Shown here one piece after another: positions 47,401-58,993 of a DNA stretch of 64,000 nucleotides. The stretch's first letter is position 1, and each line of letters starts with the position of its first letter. Source of the DNA: Mercurialis annua (Eukaryota; Streptophyta; Magnoliopsida; Malpighiales; Euphorbiaceae); contig NC_065576.1 in assembly GCF_937616625.2 (NCBI RefSeq), forward strand, positions 21,044,001-21,108,000, in the 5' to 3' direction. The notes under the pieces were generated by a model. The model was not told the origin of the DNA, did no database searches, and saw nothing but the letters and a program-made list of their open reading frames with translations. The position numbers and the translations under genes were made by a program.

Positions 47401-50400
47401 CGTTAAGAAACAAATCCAAACGTTTCACCTTTTTATCAATTTAAGCCAAATGTTTAAAACGTTACGAAACCAACTCAAACGTTTAAAACGTTATGAAACA
47501 AATCCAAACGTTTCATATTTTTAGCGATTTAAGCTAAATGTTTACAAACGTTACGAAACAAATCCAAACGTTTTACCTTTTTAGCGATATAAGCCAAATG
47601 TTTACAAACATATCCAAACGTTTTACCTTTTTAGCGATTTCAGCAAAACGTTTACAACGTTACGAAACAAATCCATACCATTATAACATTATGAAACAAA
47701 TCCAAACATTTCCCCTTTATAGCGATTTAAGCCGAAGGTTTGCAAACGTTACGAAACAAATCCTAACGTTTAACCTTTTTTGCAATTTAAGCCAAACATT
47801 TAAAACATTACGAAACCATTCCAAATATTTAAAACATTACGAATCAAGTCCTAACGTTTCACCTTTTTAGCTATTAAAGCTAAACGTTTCAAATGTTACG
47901 AAATAAATCCTAACGTTTACATTTTTAGCGATTCAAGTCAAACGTTTCGAAACTAATCCAAAGGTTTCACCTTTTTAGCAATTTAAGCCAAACGTTTAAA
48001 ACGTTATGAAACCAATCCAAACGTTTATAACGTTACAAAACAAATCCAAATGCTTCACCGTTTTATCAATTTAAGCCAAACGTTTACAAATGTTACGAGA
48101 CAAATCCAAATATTTCACCTTTTTAGCGATTTAAGACAAACGTTTAAAACGTTACGAAACCAATCCAAATGTTTAAAACGTTACGAAACAAATCCAAAAC
48201 GTTTCCCTTTTTAGCGATTTAAGGCAAACGTTTACAAACGTTACGATATAAATCCAAACGTTTTTCTTTTTTAGCTATTTAAGCCAAACGTTTTTAAATG
48301 ATATGAAACAAATTCAAACGTTTCACATTTTTAGCGAGTTAAGGAAATATTTCCCCTTTATAACGATTTAAGCCAAACGTTGAAAACGTTACGAAACCAA
48401 TCCAAACGTTTAAAACGTTACGAATCAAATTTAAACGTTTCACCTTTTTAACGATTTAAGCAAAACGTTTACAAACGTTACAAAACAAATCCAAACATTT
48501 AACCATTTTAGCGATTTAAATCAAACGTTTCAAATGTTGCGAAAACAATCCAAACTCTTAAAACATTACGAAACAAATCCTAACATTTCACCATTTTAGC
48601 GATTTAAGACAAATATTTAAAGTGTTTCAAAACAAATCCAAACGTTTCATCTATTTATCGATTTTAGCCAAACGATTAGAAACCTTACGAAACAAATACA
48701 AATGTTTCATCTTTTTAGCGATTTAAGCCAAACATTTAAAACATTACGAAATAAATCTAAACGTTTCGCATTTTTAGCGATTTAAGCCAAACGTTTACAA
48801 ACAAATCCAAACGTTTCCCCTTTTTAGTGATATAAGCCAACATTTAAAACGTTACGAAACCAATCCAAACATTTCACCTTTTTAGCTATTTTAGCCAAAC
48901 GTTAACAAGTGTTACGAAACAAATTCAAACGAGTCACCTTTTTAGCAATTTAAGCCAAACATTTAAAACGTTATGAAACCAATACAAACGTTTAAAATGT
49001 TAGGAAACAAATCCAAACGTTTTACCTATTAGGCGATTTAAGTCAAACGTTTACAAACATTACGAAACAAATCCAAATGTTTCACCTCTTGAGCGATATA
49101 AGCCAAACGTTTAAAACGTTACAAAACTAATACAAACGTTTAAAACGTTACGAAAAAAATCCTAGCGTTTCACCTTTTTAGCGATTTAAGCCAAACGTTT
49201 AAAATGTTACGAAACAAATCCCAGCGTTTCACCTTTTAAGCTATTAAAGCCAAACGTTTAAAACATTACGAAAAAAATCATAACATTTTACCTTTTTAGC
49301 GATTTGAGCCAAACATTTGTAACGTTGCGAAACAAATCCAAATGTTGCACAGCTTTAGAGATTAATGCCAAACGTTTACAAACATTACGAAAGAAATCCA
49401 AACGTTTTCCTTTTTAGGGATTTAAACCAAACGTTTAAAACTGTACGAAACCAATCCAAATGTTTAAACTGATACGAAACAAATCCTAACGTGTCACCTT
49501 TTTAGCGATTTAAGCCAAATGTTTACAAACGTTATGAAACAAATCCAAACATTTCACATTTTTAGCGATTTAAGCCAAACGTTTAAAATGTTACAAAACC
49601 AATCTAAACATTTAAAACATTACATAACAAATCCTAACGTTTCACCTTTTTACCGATTTAAGCCAAATGTTTAAAGCGTTGCGAAACAAATCCTAACGTT
49701 TCACCTTTTTAGCGATTTAAGGCAAACGTTTAAAACGTTGGGAAAAAATACAAACGTTTCACCTTTTTAGCCAATTAAGCCAAACGTTTAAAACGTTCGA
49801 AAACTAATCCAAACGTTTAAAACGTTATGAAAAAAATCCAAATGTTTCTCCTTTTTAGTGATTAAAGCCAAACGTTACGAAACAAATTCTAAAGTTTATC
49901 CTTTTTGGTGATTTAGCAAAACGCTTAAAACGTTACGAAACAAATCCAAACGTTTCACCTTTTTAGCGATTTAAGCCAAATGTTTAAAATCTTACGAAAC
50001 AAATCGAAAGGTTCAAAACGTTACGAAACAAATCCCAACGTTTCCCTTTTATACCTATTAAAGGAAAACGTTTAAAAGTTACTAAATAAATCCTAATGTT
50101 TCACCTTTTTAGCGATTTAAGCCAGACGTTTTAAACGTTACGAAACAAATCTAAACGTTTCACCTTTTTAACGATTTATGCTAAACATTTAAAACGTTAT
50201 GAAACGAATTTACACGATTAGAACATTACGAAACAAATCCTAATGTTTCACCCTTTTAGCGATTTAAACCAATCGTTAACAAACGTTACGAAACAAATCC
50301 AAACGTTTCACCTTTTTAGCAATTTAAGCCAAACGCTTAAAACGTTAGGAAACCAATCCAAACGTTTCACCTTTTTAGATTTATGCCAAACTATTAAAAC

Positions 50401-53400
50401 GTTAATAAATTAATCCAAACGTTTAAAACTTTACGAAACAAATCCTAACGTTTCACCTTTTTAGCGATTTAAACCAAACATTAAAAGCGTTAGAAAACAA
50501 ATCTTAACATTTCACCATTTTAGCGATTCAAGCCAAACGTTTAAAACGTTACGAAACAAATCCTAACATTTCACCTTCCTAGAGATTTCAGCCAAACGTT
50601 TAATATGTTTCGAAACGAATCCAAATGTTTCATCTTTTTAGCGATTTAAGCAAAACTTTTAAAATGTTCTGAATCCAATTCAAACGCTTAAAACGTTACG
50701 AAACAAAACCTATCGGTTCACCTTTTTAGAGATTTAAGCCAAACTTTTAAAACGTTACGAAACAATACGTTTCCCCTTCTTAGCGATTTAAGCCAAACAT
50801 TTATAACATTTCGAAACAAATCCAAACGTTTCCCCTTTTCCGCGATTTAAGCCAAACGTTTACAAACGCTACGAAACAAATAAAAATGTTCCACCTTTTT
50901 TGCAATCTAATCCAAACGTTTAAAACGTTACGAAAAAGATTCAAATGTTTCATCTTTATAGGGATTTAAGCCAAAACGTTTACAAACGTTACGAGAAAAT
51001 CCAAACGTTTCATCTTTTTCAGCGATTTAAGCCAAACGTTTAGAACGTTATGAAACCTACCCAAACGTTTAAAACGTTATGAAACAAATCCTAATTGTTT
51101 CACCTTTTTATCGATTTAAGCCAAACGTTTACAAACATTACGCAACAAACCCAAACGTTTCACCTTTTTAGCGACTTAGTCTAAACGTTTGCAAACGTTA
51201 TGCAGGCAATCCAAACATTTCATCTTTTTACCGATTTAAGCTAAGCGTTCAAAACCTTACGAAACTAATCAAAACGTTTAAAACTTTACGAGACAAATCC
51301 AAACGTTTCACTTTTTTAGCGACTTAAGTCAAACGTTTACAAGCATTACGAAACAAATCAAAACGTTTCACCTTTTTAGCGATTTAAGCAAAACTTTTAA
51401 AATGATGCAGAACTAACCCAAATGTTTAAAATGTTACGAAAGAAATCCAAACGTTTCACATTTTTAGCGATTTAAGACAAATGTTTACAAATGTTACGAA
51501 ACAAATCCAAACGTTTCACCTTTTAGCGGTTTAGGCCAAATGTTTACAAACGTTACGAAACAAATCCAAACATTTCACCTTTTTAGTGCTTTAAGCTAAA
51601 CGTTTAAAATGTTACGAAACAAATCCATACGTTTAAAATGTTACGAAACAAATCCAAAACGTTTCCCCTTTAAAGCGATTTGAGCCAAACATTTGCAAAC
51701 GTTACGAAACAAATCCTAACATTTCACCTTTTTTGTGATTTAAGCCAAACATTACGAAACCAAACTAAATATTTAAAACGTTATGAAATAAATCCTAACG
51801 TTTCACCTTTTAAGCGATTTAAGCCAATCCCTTAAAATAGTACTAAACAAATCCTAACATTTTCCATTATTAGCGATTTAAGCCAAACGTTTAAAATGTT
51901 ACGAAATAAATCCTACCGTTTACCTTTTTAGCTATTTAAGCCAAACGTTTCACCTTTTTAGCGATTTAAGCTAAATGTTTAAAACGTTATGAAACCAATC
52001 AAAACGTTTAAAACGTTACGAACAAAATCCAAACGTTTCACCTTTTTATCGATTTAAGCCAAACGTTTAAAACGTTACGAAACAAATCCTAACATTTCAC
52101 CTTTTTAGACATTTCAGCCAAACGTTTAAAATGTTTCGAAACAAATCCAAAAGTTTCACCTTTTTAGCGATTTACGCAAAACTTTTAAAATGTTTCGAAT
52201 CCAATCAAAACGCTTAAAACGTTACGAAACAAATCCTAACGTTTCACCTTTTTAGAGATTTAAGCCAAACGTTTAAAACGTTACGAAAGAAATAGTAACG
52301 TGTCACCTTTTTAGCGATTTAAGCCAAACATTTAAAACGTTTCGAAACAAATCCAAATTTTTCCCCTTTTCCGCGATTTAAGCCAAACGTTTACAAACTA
52401 CGAAACAAATCAAAATGTTTCACCTCTTCAGCAATCTAAGCCAAACGTTTAAAACGTTACGAAAAAAATTCAAACGTTTCATCTTTTTAGCGATTTAAGC
52501 CAAATGTTTACAAATGTTACGAAAAAAATCCTAACGTTTCACCTTTTTCATCGATTTAAGCCAAACGTTTAGAATGTTATGAAACCTATCCAAACTTTTA
52601 AAACGTTATGAAACAAATCCTAAACGTTTCACCTTTTTATCGATTTATGTCAAACGTTTACAAACATTACGGAACAAATCCAAACGTTTCACCTTTTTAG
52701 CGACTTAGTCTAAACGTTTGCAAACGTTATGAAGCCAATCCAAAAATTTCACCTTTTTAGCGATTTAAGTTAAGCGTTTAAAACCTTACGAAACTAATCA
52801 AAACGTTTAAAACTTTACGAGACAAATCCAAACGTTTCACCTTTTTAGCGATGTAAGCCAAACGTTTAAAATGTTACGTAACTAACCCAAACGTTTAAAA
52901 CGTTACCAAATAAATCCAAACGTTCCACCTTTTTAGTGATTTAAGACAAATGTTTACAAACGTTACGAAAAAAATCAAAACATTTCACCTTTCTAGCGAT
53001 TTAAGCCAAATGTTTACAAACGTTACGAAACAAATGCAAACATTTCACCTTTTTATTGATTTAAGTCAAACGTTTAAAATGTTACGAAACCAATCCATAC
53101 GTTTAAAACGTTACGAAACAAATCCAAAATGTTTCCCCTTTACAGCGATTTGAGCCAAACGTTTGCAAACGTTACGAAACAAATCCTAACGTTTCACTTT
53201 TTTTGCGATTAAAGCCAAACCCTTAAAACATTACGAAACAAATCCTAACATTTCGCCTTTTAGCGATTTAAGCCAAACTTTTAAAATGTTACGAAATAAA
53301 TCCTAACGTTTACCTTTTTAGCTATTTAAGCCAAATATTTCACCTTTTTAGTGATTTAAGCCAAATGTTTAAAACGCTACAAAACCAAGAAAAACGTTTA

Positions 53401-54375
53401 AAATGTTACAAAACAAATCCAAAAATTTCACCTTTTTAGTGATTTAATACAAATGTTTACAAACATTATCAAACAAATCCAAACATTTCACCTTTTTAAT
53501 GATTTAAGCCAAACGTTTAAAATGTTACGAAACCAATTCATACGTTTCAAATGTTACGAAACAAATTCAAACTGTTCCACTTTATAGCGATTAAAGCCAA
53601 ACATTTGCAAAAGTTACGAAACAAATCCTAACGTTTCACCTTTTTTGCGATTTAAGCCAAACATTACGAAACCAATCCAAGCATCTAAAAGATTACGAAA
53701 CAAATCCTAACGTTTCCCCTTTTAAGCGATTTATGCCAAACGTTTAAAACATTACGAAACAAATCCTAACATTTTACCTTTTCAGTGATTTAAGCAAAAC
53801 TTTAAAACGTTACGAAACCAATCCAAACGTTGAAAACATTACAAAACAAACCCAAACGATTCATATTTTTATCGATTTAAACCAAAGCTTTACAAATGTT
53901 ACGAAAAAATCCAAACGTTTCACCTTATTAGCGATTTAAGCCAAGTATTTAAAACGTTACGAAACCAATTCAAATGTTTAAAACATTACGAAACAAATCC
54001 AAACGTTTCCCCTTTTTAGCGATTTAAGCCAAACGTTTACAAACGTTGCGAAATAAATCCCAACGTTTCGCCTTTTTAGAGATTTAATCCAAACGTTAAC
54101 AAACGTTATGAAACAAATGAAAACGTTTCACTTTTTAGCGAGTTAAGGCAAACGTTTACAAATGTTACGAAACAAATCCAAATGTTTCCCGTTTTTAGCG
54201 ATTTAAGCAAAACATTTAAAATGTTACGAAACCAATCCAAACGTTTAAACGTTACGAAACAAATCTAAACATGTCACCTTTTTAGCGATTTATGTCAAAC
54301 GTTTACAAACGTTACGAAATAAACGTTTACAAACGTTACGAAACAAATCCAAACGTTTCACCTTTTTAGAGATTG

Positions 54376-55703
54376 AACAACCTCAACTGGTTGTTCTTCA
54401 TACAAAAACTCTTGGTCAATCTCAGCGCTCTGAGGTACAATCACGTGAGAAGGATCGGAAATACACTGCCTCAACATGGAAATGTGGAACACCGGGTGAA
54501 CCAACGACATTTTTTGTGGCAACGCTAACTTGTACGCCACCGCCCCAATACGCCCAATGATCTCATACGGACCAACATACCTCGGTGCTAACTTCTCTTT
54601 AACACCAAAACGCACAACGTCCTTCATAGGCAAAACCCGAAGAAATACGAAATCTCCAACCTGAAACTCAATGTCCTTACGCTTAGGATCAGCGTAACTC
54701 TTATGCCGACTAAAAGCAGTCTCTAACCTCCGTTTGATCAACGGTACCTTCTCCGAGGTAATCTGAATAATTTTTGCTCCCGAGAGTTTACGCTCTCCAA
54801 CCTCCTGCCAACCTCCTGCCAACAGATAAGTCGACACTTGCGCCCATACAAGGCCTCATAAGGTTCCATCTCAATACTCGCATGTTAACTGTTGTTGTAG
54901 GAAAACTCAATCAACGGCAAATGAGAATCCCGGCTACCCTGAAAATCGAGGACACACATCATGAGCATATCCTCCAATGTCTGAATAGTCCTCTCAGACT
55001 GACCGTCAGTCTGAGGATGAAAAGTTGTACTGAAATCCAGTCGAGAACCCAAAGATTCCTGTAACGCTTTCTAGAACCTCAAAGTAAACACAGAACCTCT
55101 ATCTGAAACAATAGAAACCGGTACACTATGCAAACTGACAATCCTGTCGATGTACAACTGAGCCAATCTCAAAGCAGGATACGAAACCTTGATCGGAAGG
55201 AAATGAGCTGACTTAGTCATACGGTCAACTATTACCCAGATAGAATCGTACCCCTACCGAGTACGTGGTAACCCAACCACAAAATCCATGGAAATTCGCT
55301 CCCACTTCCACTCTGGAATAGGTAGTGGCTGCAGATAGCCGAAAGATCTCTAATGTTCCAGCTTCACCTGCTGGCAAGTCAGACACTTGGAAACATACTC
55401 AGCAACATCCTTCTTCATTCCGCTCCACCAGTACGTACCCTTACGATCATGGTACATCTTGGTAGAACCCGGATGAACACTATAAGCAGACTTATGCGCC
55501 TCCTCTAGAATCTGGTCTCTCAAACCATATGAATCCAGAACATACAATCTCGAACCATGACTTAGAATTCCTTCCACAAACGTAAACTCAGAATTATCGT
55601 CCTGCTGAACCTCCTCAATAATCCGTTGGAACTGTGGATCCTCAATTTGTAAAGCTTTGATCCGATCAATCAAAACAGGCTGCATTTGTAACTGTGCCAA
55701 CAA
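54376..55703 (-). pseudogene. pol: Integrase and truncated chromodomain, Tekay pol
   Basis: Inserts cDNA; the chromodomain would direct it to heterochromatin. Reading downward: HHCC zinc region (HKSAYSVH, then CLTCQQ), catalytic core pieces [17 protein letters not shown] and [14 protein letters not shown] (the D-D-E triad is present), then FLRVLPMKDVVRF, YVGPYEI, and HPVFHISMLRQC leading to EEQPVEVV, where the chromodomain should begin. Only its first residues remain before satellite DNA supplies a few codons (QSLKR) and a stop. Stops after KLEH (near 55348) and at ~55254, ~55067 and ~54887 break the frame. A short tandem duplication of CAACCTCCTGC near 54800 alters the linker after the core. 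Confidence 0.85.
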
Positions 55704-56882
55704 ACTACCGGCCTGAGTAACCTTAAATCATAGCCTAAAGCTATCAAACCGTGCCACTCTCTAACCATGGTTCTACGCCCAACCTCACTGATATGGGCCA
55801 AACTGTCCGAAGACTTGCGACTCAACGCATCGGCTACCACATTAGCCTTACCAGGATGGTACTGAATAGTGCAGTTGTAGTCTTTCAGCAACTCTAGCCA
55901 CCTCCTCTGTCTCAAGTTCAACTCTCTCTGATCAAAAATATACTTCAGACTCTTATGATAAGTGAAAATGTCACAAGTAGCACCATACAAATAATGCCTC
56001 CAAATCTTCAGCGCAGAGACCATCGCCACTAACTCTAAATCATGAGTAGGGTAATTCACCTCATACGTCTTCAACTGATTGGAAGCATAGGCAATAACCT
56101 GTCCATGTTGCATCAGCACGCAACCAAAACCAATCCGAGACGCATCACAATACACTGTGAAACCATCAATGCCAAAAGGCAATGCGAAAACAGGAGTTGT
56201 AGTCAAAATCTCCTTGAGCTTCTCAAAGCTCGCCTCGCACTTGTAAGTCCACTCAAACTTAACACCTTTCTGTGTCAGTTTAGTCAACGGTGCAGATATT
56301 ATTGAGAAAACTTGCACGAACCGACGGTAATAGCCAGCTAAACCAAGAAAACTCCTGATCTCGGTAACCGACCTCGGCCTCTGCCAATCCATAACCGCCT
56401 CAATCTTCTTCGGATCAACCTTGATCCCATCTTTCGACACCACGTGTTCTAGAAAATGTAACCTGATCTAGCCAGAACTCACATTTTGAGAACTTAGCAT
56501 ACAACTGATGCTTACGCAACGTCTGTAGTATAGTCCTCAAATTGTAAGCATGTTCCTCCTCACTCCGAGAATAGATCAAAATGTCATCAATGAAAATTAT
56601 AACGAATTGATCCAAAAATGTCTTGAACACTTTGTTCATCATATCCATGAATGCTGCTGGTGCGTTAGTCAGACCAAAGGACATAACTAGAAACTCAAAA
56701 TGTCCATAACGTGTCCGAAAAGCAGTCTTAAGCACATCTACATCACGAATCCGAAGTTGATGATACCCAGACCTCAAGTCAATCTTGGAAAAACACTTTG
56801 CACCTTGCAACTGGTCAAACAAATCATCGATGACATGACAACCAATCCATCCCCAAGATGACATCAAAAGAAAGAACGTCAA
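55670..56882 (-). pseudogene. pol: Reverse transcriptase (N-terminally deleted) and RNase H, Tekay pol
   Basis: Begins abruptly at [19 protein letters not shown]; the fingers region that normally precedes it is absent. Palm motifs follow: [22 protein letters not shown] and the active site FIDD at 56583-56594. A one-base shift in a T run near 56457 separates this from [16 protein letters not shown] and the thumb. RNase H: VYCDAS (D present), LELVAM (E present), then TYHKSLKY, where the usual catalytic aspartate is tyrosine, and ADALSRK (D present). A further frame break near 55715 separates it from integrase. The polymerase aspartates are intact, but the enzyme could not fold without its N-terminal third. 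Confidence 0.87.
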
Positions 56883-57369
56883 GCATAATCAAATCAGCAC
56901 ATATTTCTCGACCATGAATAATCACAGGAAAAAAAGGATAAACAAAATACACTACTACACCTTCAGATATAGGTGTAGACACAGCTAGAGGTTCAGTCAA
57001 AGTAGATGGTGCAATACCCAACTTTTCAGCGAAGCACGTAGACACAAACGAATGAGTTGCACCCACATGAAATAGTACTAAAGCATCAGTAAAAGAGATC
57101 GGAATGATACCTTGCACCACGGCGTTTGATGCATGCGCATCCTGAGGAGTAAGTGCGAACACTCTGGCCTGACCCTGCGGCTGCTGCTGCAAACTCTGCC
57201 CAGTACCATACCTGTTGGAACCTTTACAACCGTTACTACGGCCACAAAAACCTCTACCACCAGAACCACGGCCCCACCAAGATGCTGCAGGCTGAGAATA
57301 CCCTACAGATGAAATAAATGCAGGTCTCTGTTGCTGGTAAGACGACTGCTCTACACTGGCATTAGACAT
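56824..57369 (-). pseudogene. pol: Protease of the Tekay element, catalytic residue lost
   Basis: Retropepsin-like domain. The region after the nucleocapsid is Gly/Arg/Gln-rich, then ARVFALTPQDA, and the active-site block reads LFHVGATHSFVS, where a catalytic Asp normally stands two residues before GA; here the pair is His-Val. DVILGMDWL, the second conserved block, is present near 56850-56880. The protein frame then runs into a stop at the junction with the shortened RT. The start given is the first ATG of the open frame; in life it would be read through from gag. Confidence 0.82.
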
Positions 57370-58650
57370 CTGCTGCCCAGATGTCGGAAATCCCCTGGAG
57401 AAATGACCCGGCTGGCCACAAGGAAAACAACCTCCTGGAGCTAACTGGCACTGACCAAAATGCCTACGTCTGCAATTCTGGCAGAAAGGAATGTTAGATC
57501 CACCACTCTACCCGCGTACTGAACCACAGTTACTCCCACTGTTGCTACAACTGTACGAAGCACTCCTAGCATGATGCCTCGCCTTGGTGTGCATACGGCG
57601 ACTCCCCCTATTAGCCTGAGAAGAGCCGCAGTAGTAGTTTCTACCACCATGCTGTGCTGGGGCCTGCTGCCCCCCACTAGGAAGATCATTCTTTCCTTTC
57701 TATGTATGGAAAAGGTTAGAGATCGTTCCAAACTGAATCAATGAGCTCTCCAGCCGACAAGCACTATCCACTACTCGAGAGAACTCCATGTCTGTCCCTA
57801 TCAGCAAAGGAATAAAGTCCGAGCCTAAGCCCCAAACATAGTGGTCATTCACCCGCACTCGATCACCCTGTAGATCTGTAGAGAACCGCCCCAAACGAAT
57901 AAACTCCGTAGTATAATCTGTCACTGATCTATCCCCCTTCTTCAAATGTAGCAGCTTCTCTTTAAAACTCTCAGTAATAGAGAAGATTAGATAGAAACCT
58001 CTGAACCTGACCACAAACTCAGCCCAAGGTACTGTAGCCATCTCTGGTATGATTTTATCGCGAAACCAGTCCTTAGTTGGACCCTTCAGCAACATCTCCA
58101 CAAGCATCACTGATTGACGATCAGTAGCCATAATCCTCTAATTGTTGTACTCAAACACCTCCAAAGGTCAAGAGCATCTCCAGTTCCATCAAATGTATTT
58201 GGAGTCAACTTCATGTAGCTCATCACCACCTCTCTGTCTGTCGGAACATGGTCGACACCAGCAAGTCCACCAATACCGGCTACAGCACCAGCCTGAGGTT
58301 ACTGTTGCTGCGCTAACTGACCTACTACAGTACACTTATTCTGCAGAAGAGCCTGATTGTTCTGCATCTCGGCAATCCCAGCCAAGAAAGTAGAGAAGTC
58401 GAACGCCTGCATGTTCGGTGCCTGCTGCACATCCGGTTCCTGCTGTACTCTTGGTGCCTGAACGCCTGCTGCAGCACGTTCTCTACCTCTACCAGCTCCT
58501 CTACCTCTACCAGCACCTCTACCTCTACCACATCCAGCATTAGCCTGAACCGGTGGTACATTCTGATCGACTTCCATGGAAATCGCATCATCAGCCTCAG
58601 CTTCTTGCTCTGCCACAGCACGAGCACGAGTACAGACAGCGTTGTTCATA
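57370..58650 (-). pseudogene. gag: Gag of the Tekay element, interrupted
   Basis: ATG at 58650 (MNNAVCTRARAVAEQEAEAD). An N-terminal acidic stretch, then an RG-rich run (GRGRGAGRGRG) and a Gln-rich run ending in a stop near 58299. The capsid (retrotransposon gag domain) resumes at ~58131 with VEMLLKGPTKDWFRDKI, FVVRFRGFY and LHLKKGDRSVTDYTTEFIRL. After stops near 57700 the nucleocapsid region has CFPCGQPGHFSRGF (near 57420): a C-x2-C-x4-H knuckle in which the last Cys is Phe. The ATG lies ~330 bp downstream of the primer site, as expected. Confidence 0.83.
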
Positions 58651-58977
58651 TTCTAAGGATTGAACAAAAACAATTTAAATACGCAGCAACTTCATACCCA
58701 AGTATGAAATAGAACAAGTAACAAATAGGATTTCACAAGAAATCAACAGCAATAAAAATATTCACCCAAGTGAAATAACATTAAAAACATATAAACATCA
58801 AATCAACATAATATGAATGACTCGACGCAATCCTATTGGTGTAGGAAGAATGTTTTAAATTCAAAAGATGATGTTTCAAGACAAGACATGAACCTATATC
58901 TGCAGTAGTTCCTAAGACACGACGATACTTAATAGAGTAAACACATAGCATGCAAATGGCCTTATTTTGAAACCAAA

Positions 58978-58990
58978 GCTCTGATACCAA
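58978..58990 (-). other. Primer-binding site, initiator-methionine tRNA
   Basis: Minus strand TTGGTATCAGAGC, three bases after the LTR end CGTGACA. TGGTATCAGAGC is the complement of the plant initiator tRNA-Met 3' end, used by many chromoviruses. Confidence 0.9.
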
Positions 58991-58993
58991 GTT

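Larger units (their letters stand above)
37014..54375. repeat. Satellite array block 5 (17.4 kb)
   Basis: Longest uninterrupted run of the 60/88-bp satellite. Begins with the CACCT duplication of the Tat element and ends abruptly in the middle of module X at the truncated Tekay element. Contains a ~2.74-kb duplication (37015 onward against 39759 onward) and the 1836-bp tandem pair 40729-44400. Open frames at 37507, 40250, 46200, 46710, 47155, 47538 and 52950 are repeat read-through with the recurring peptide flavour SDLSQTF and KQIQTF. Nothing else is embedded. Confidence 0.95.

Noticed and set aside
54796..54820. Possible target duplication (CAACCTCCTGC twice)
   Set aside because: It lies inside integrase coding sequence with nothing inserted between copies; a simple slippage duplication.
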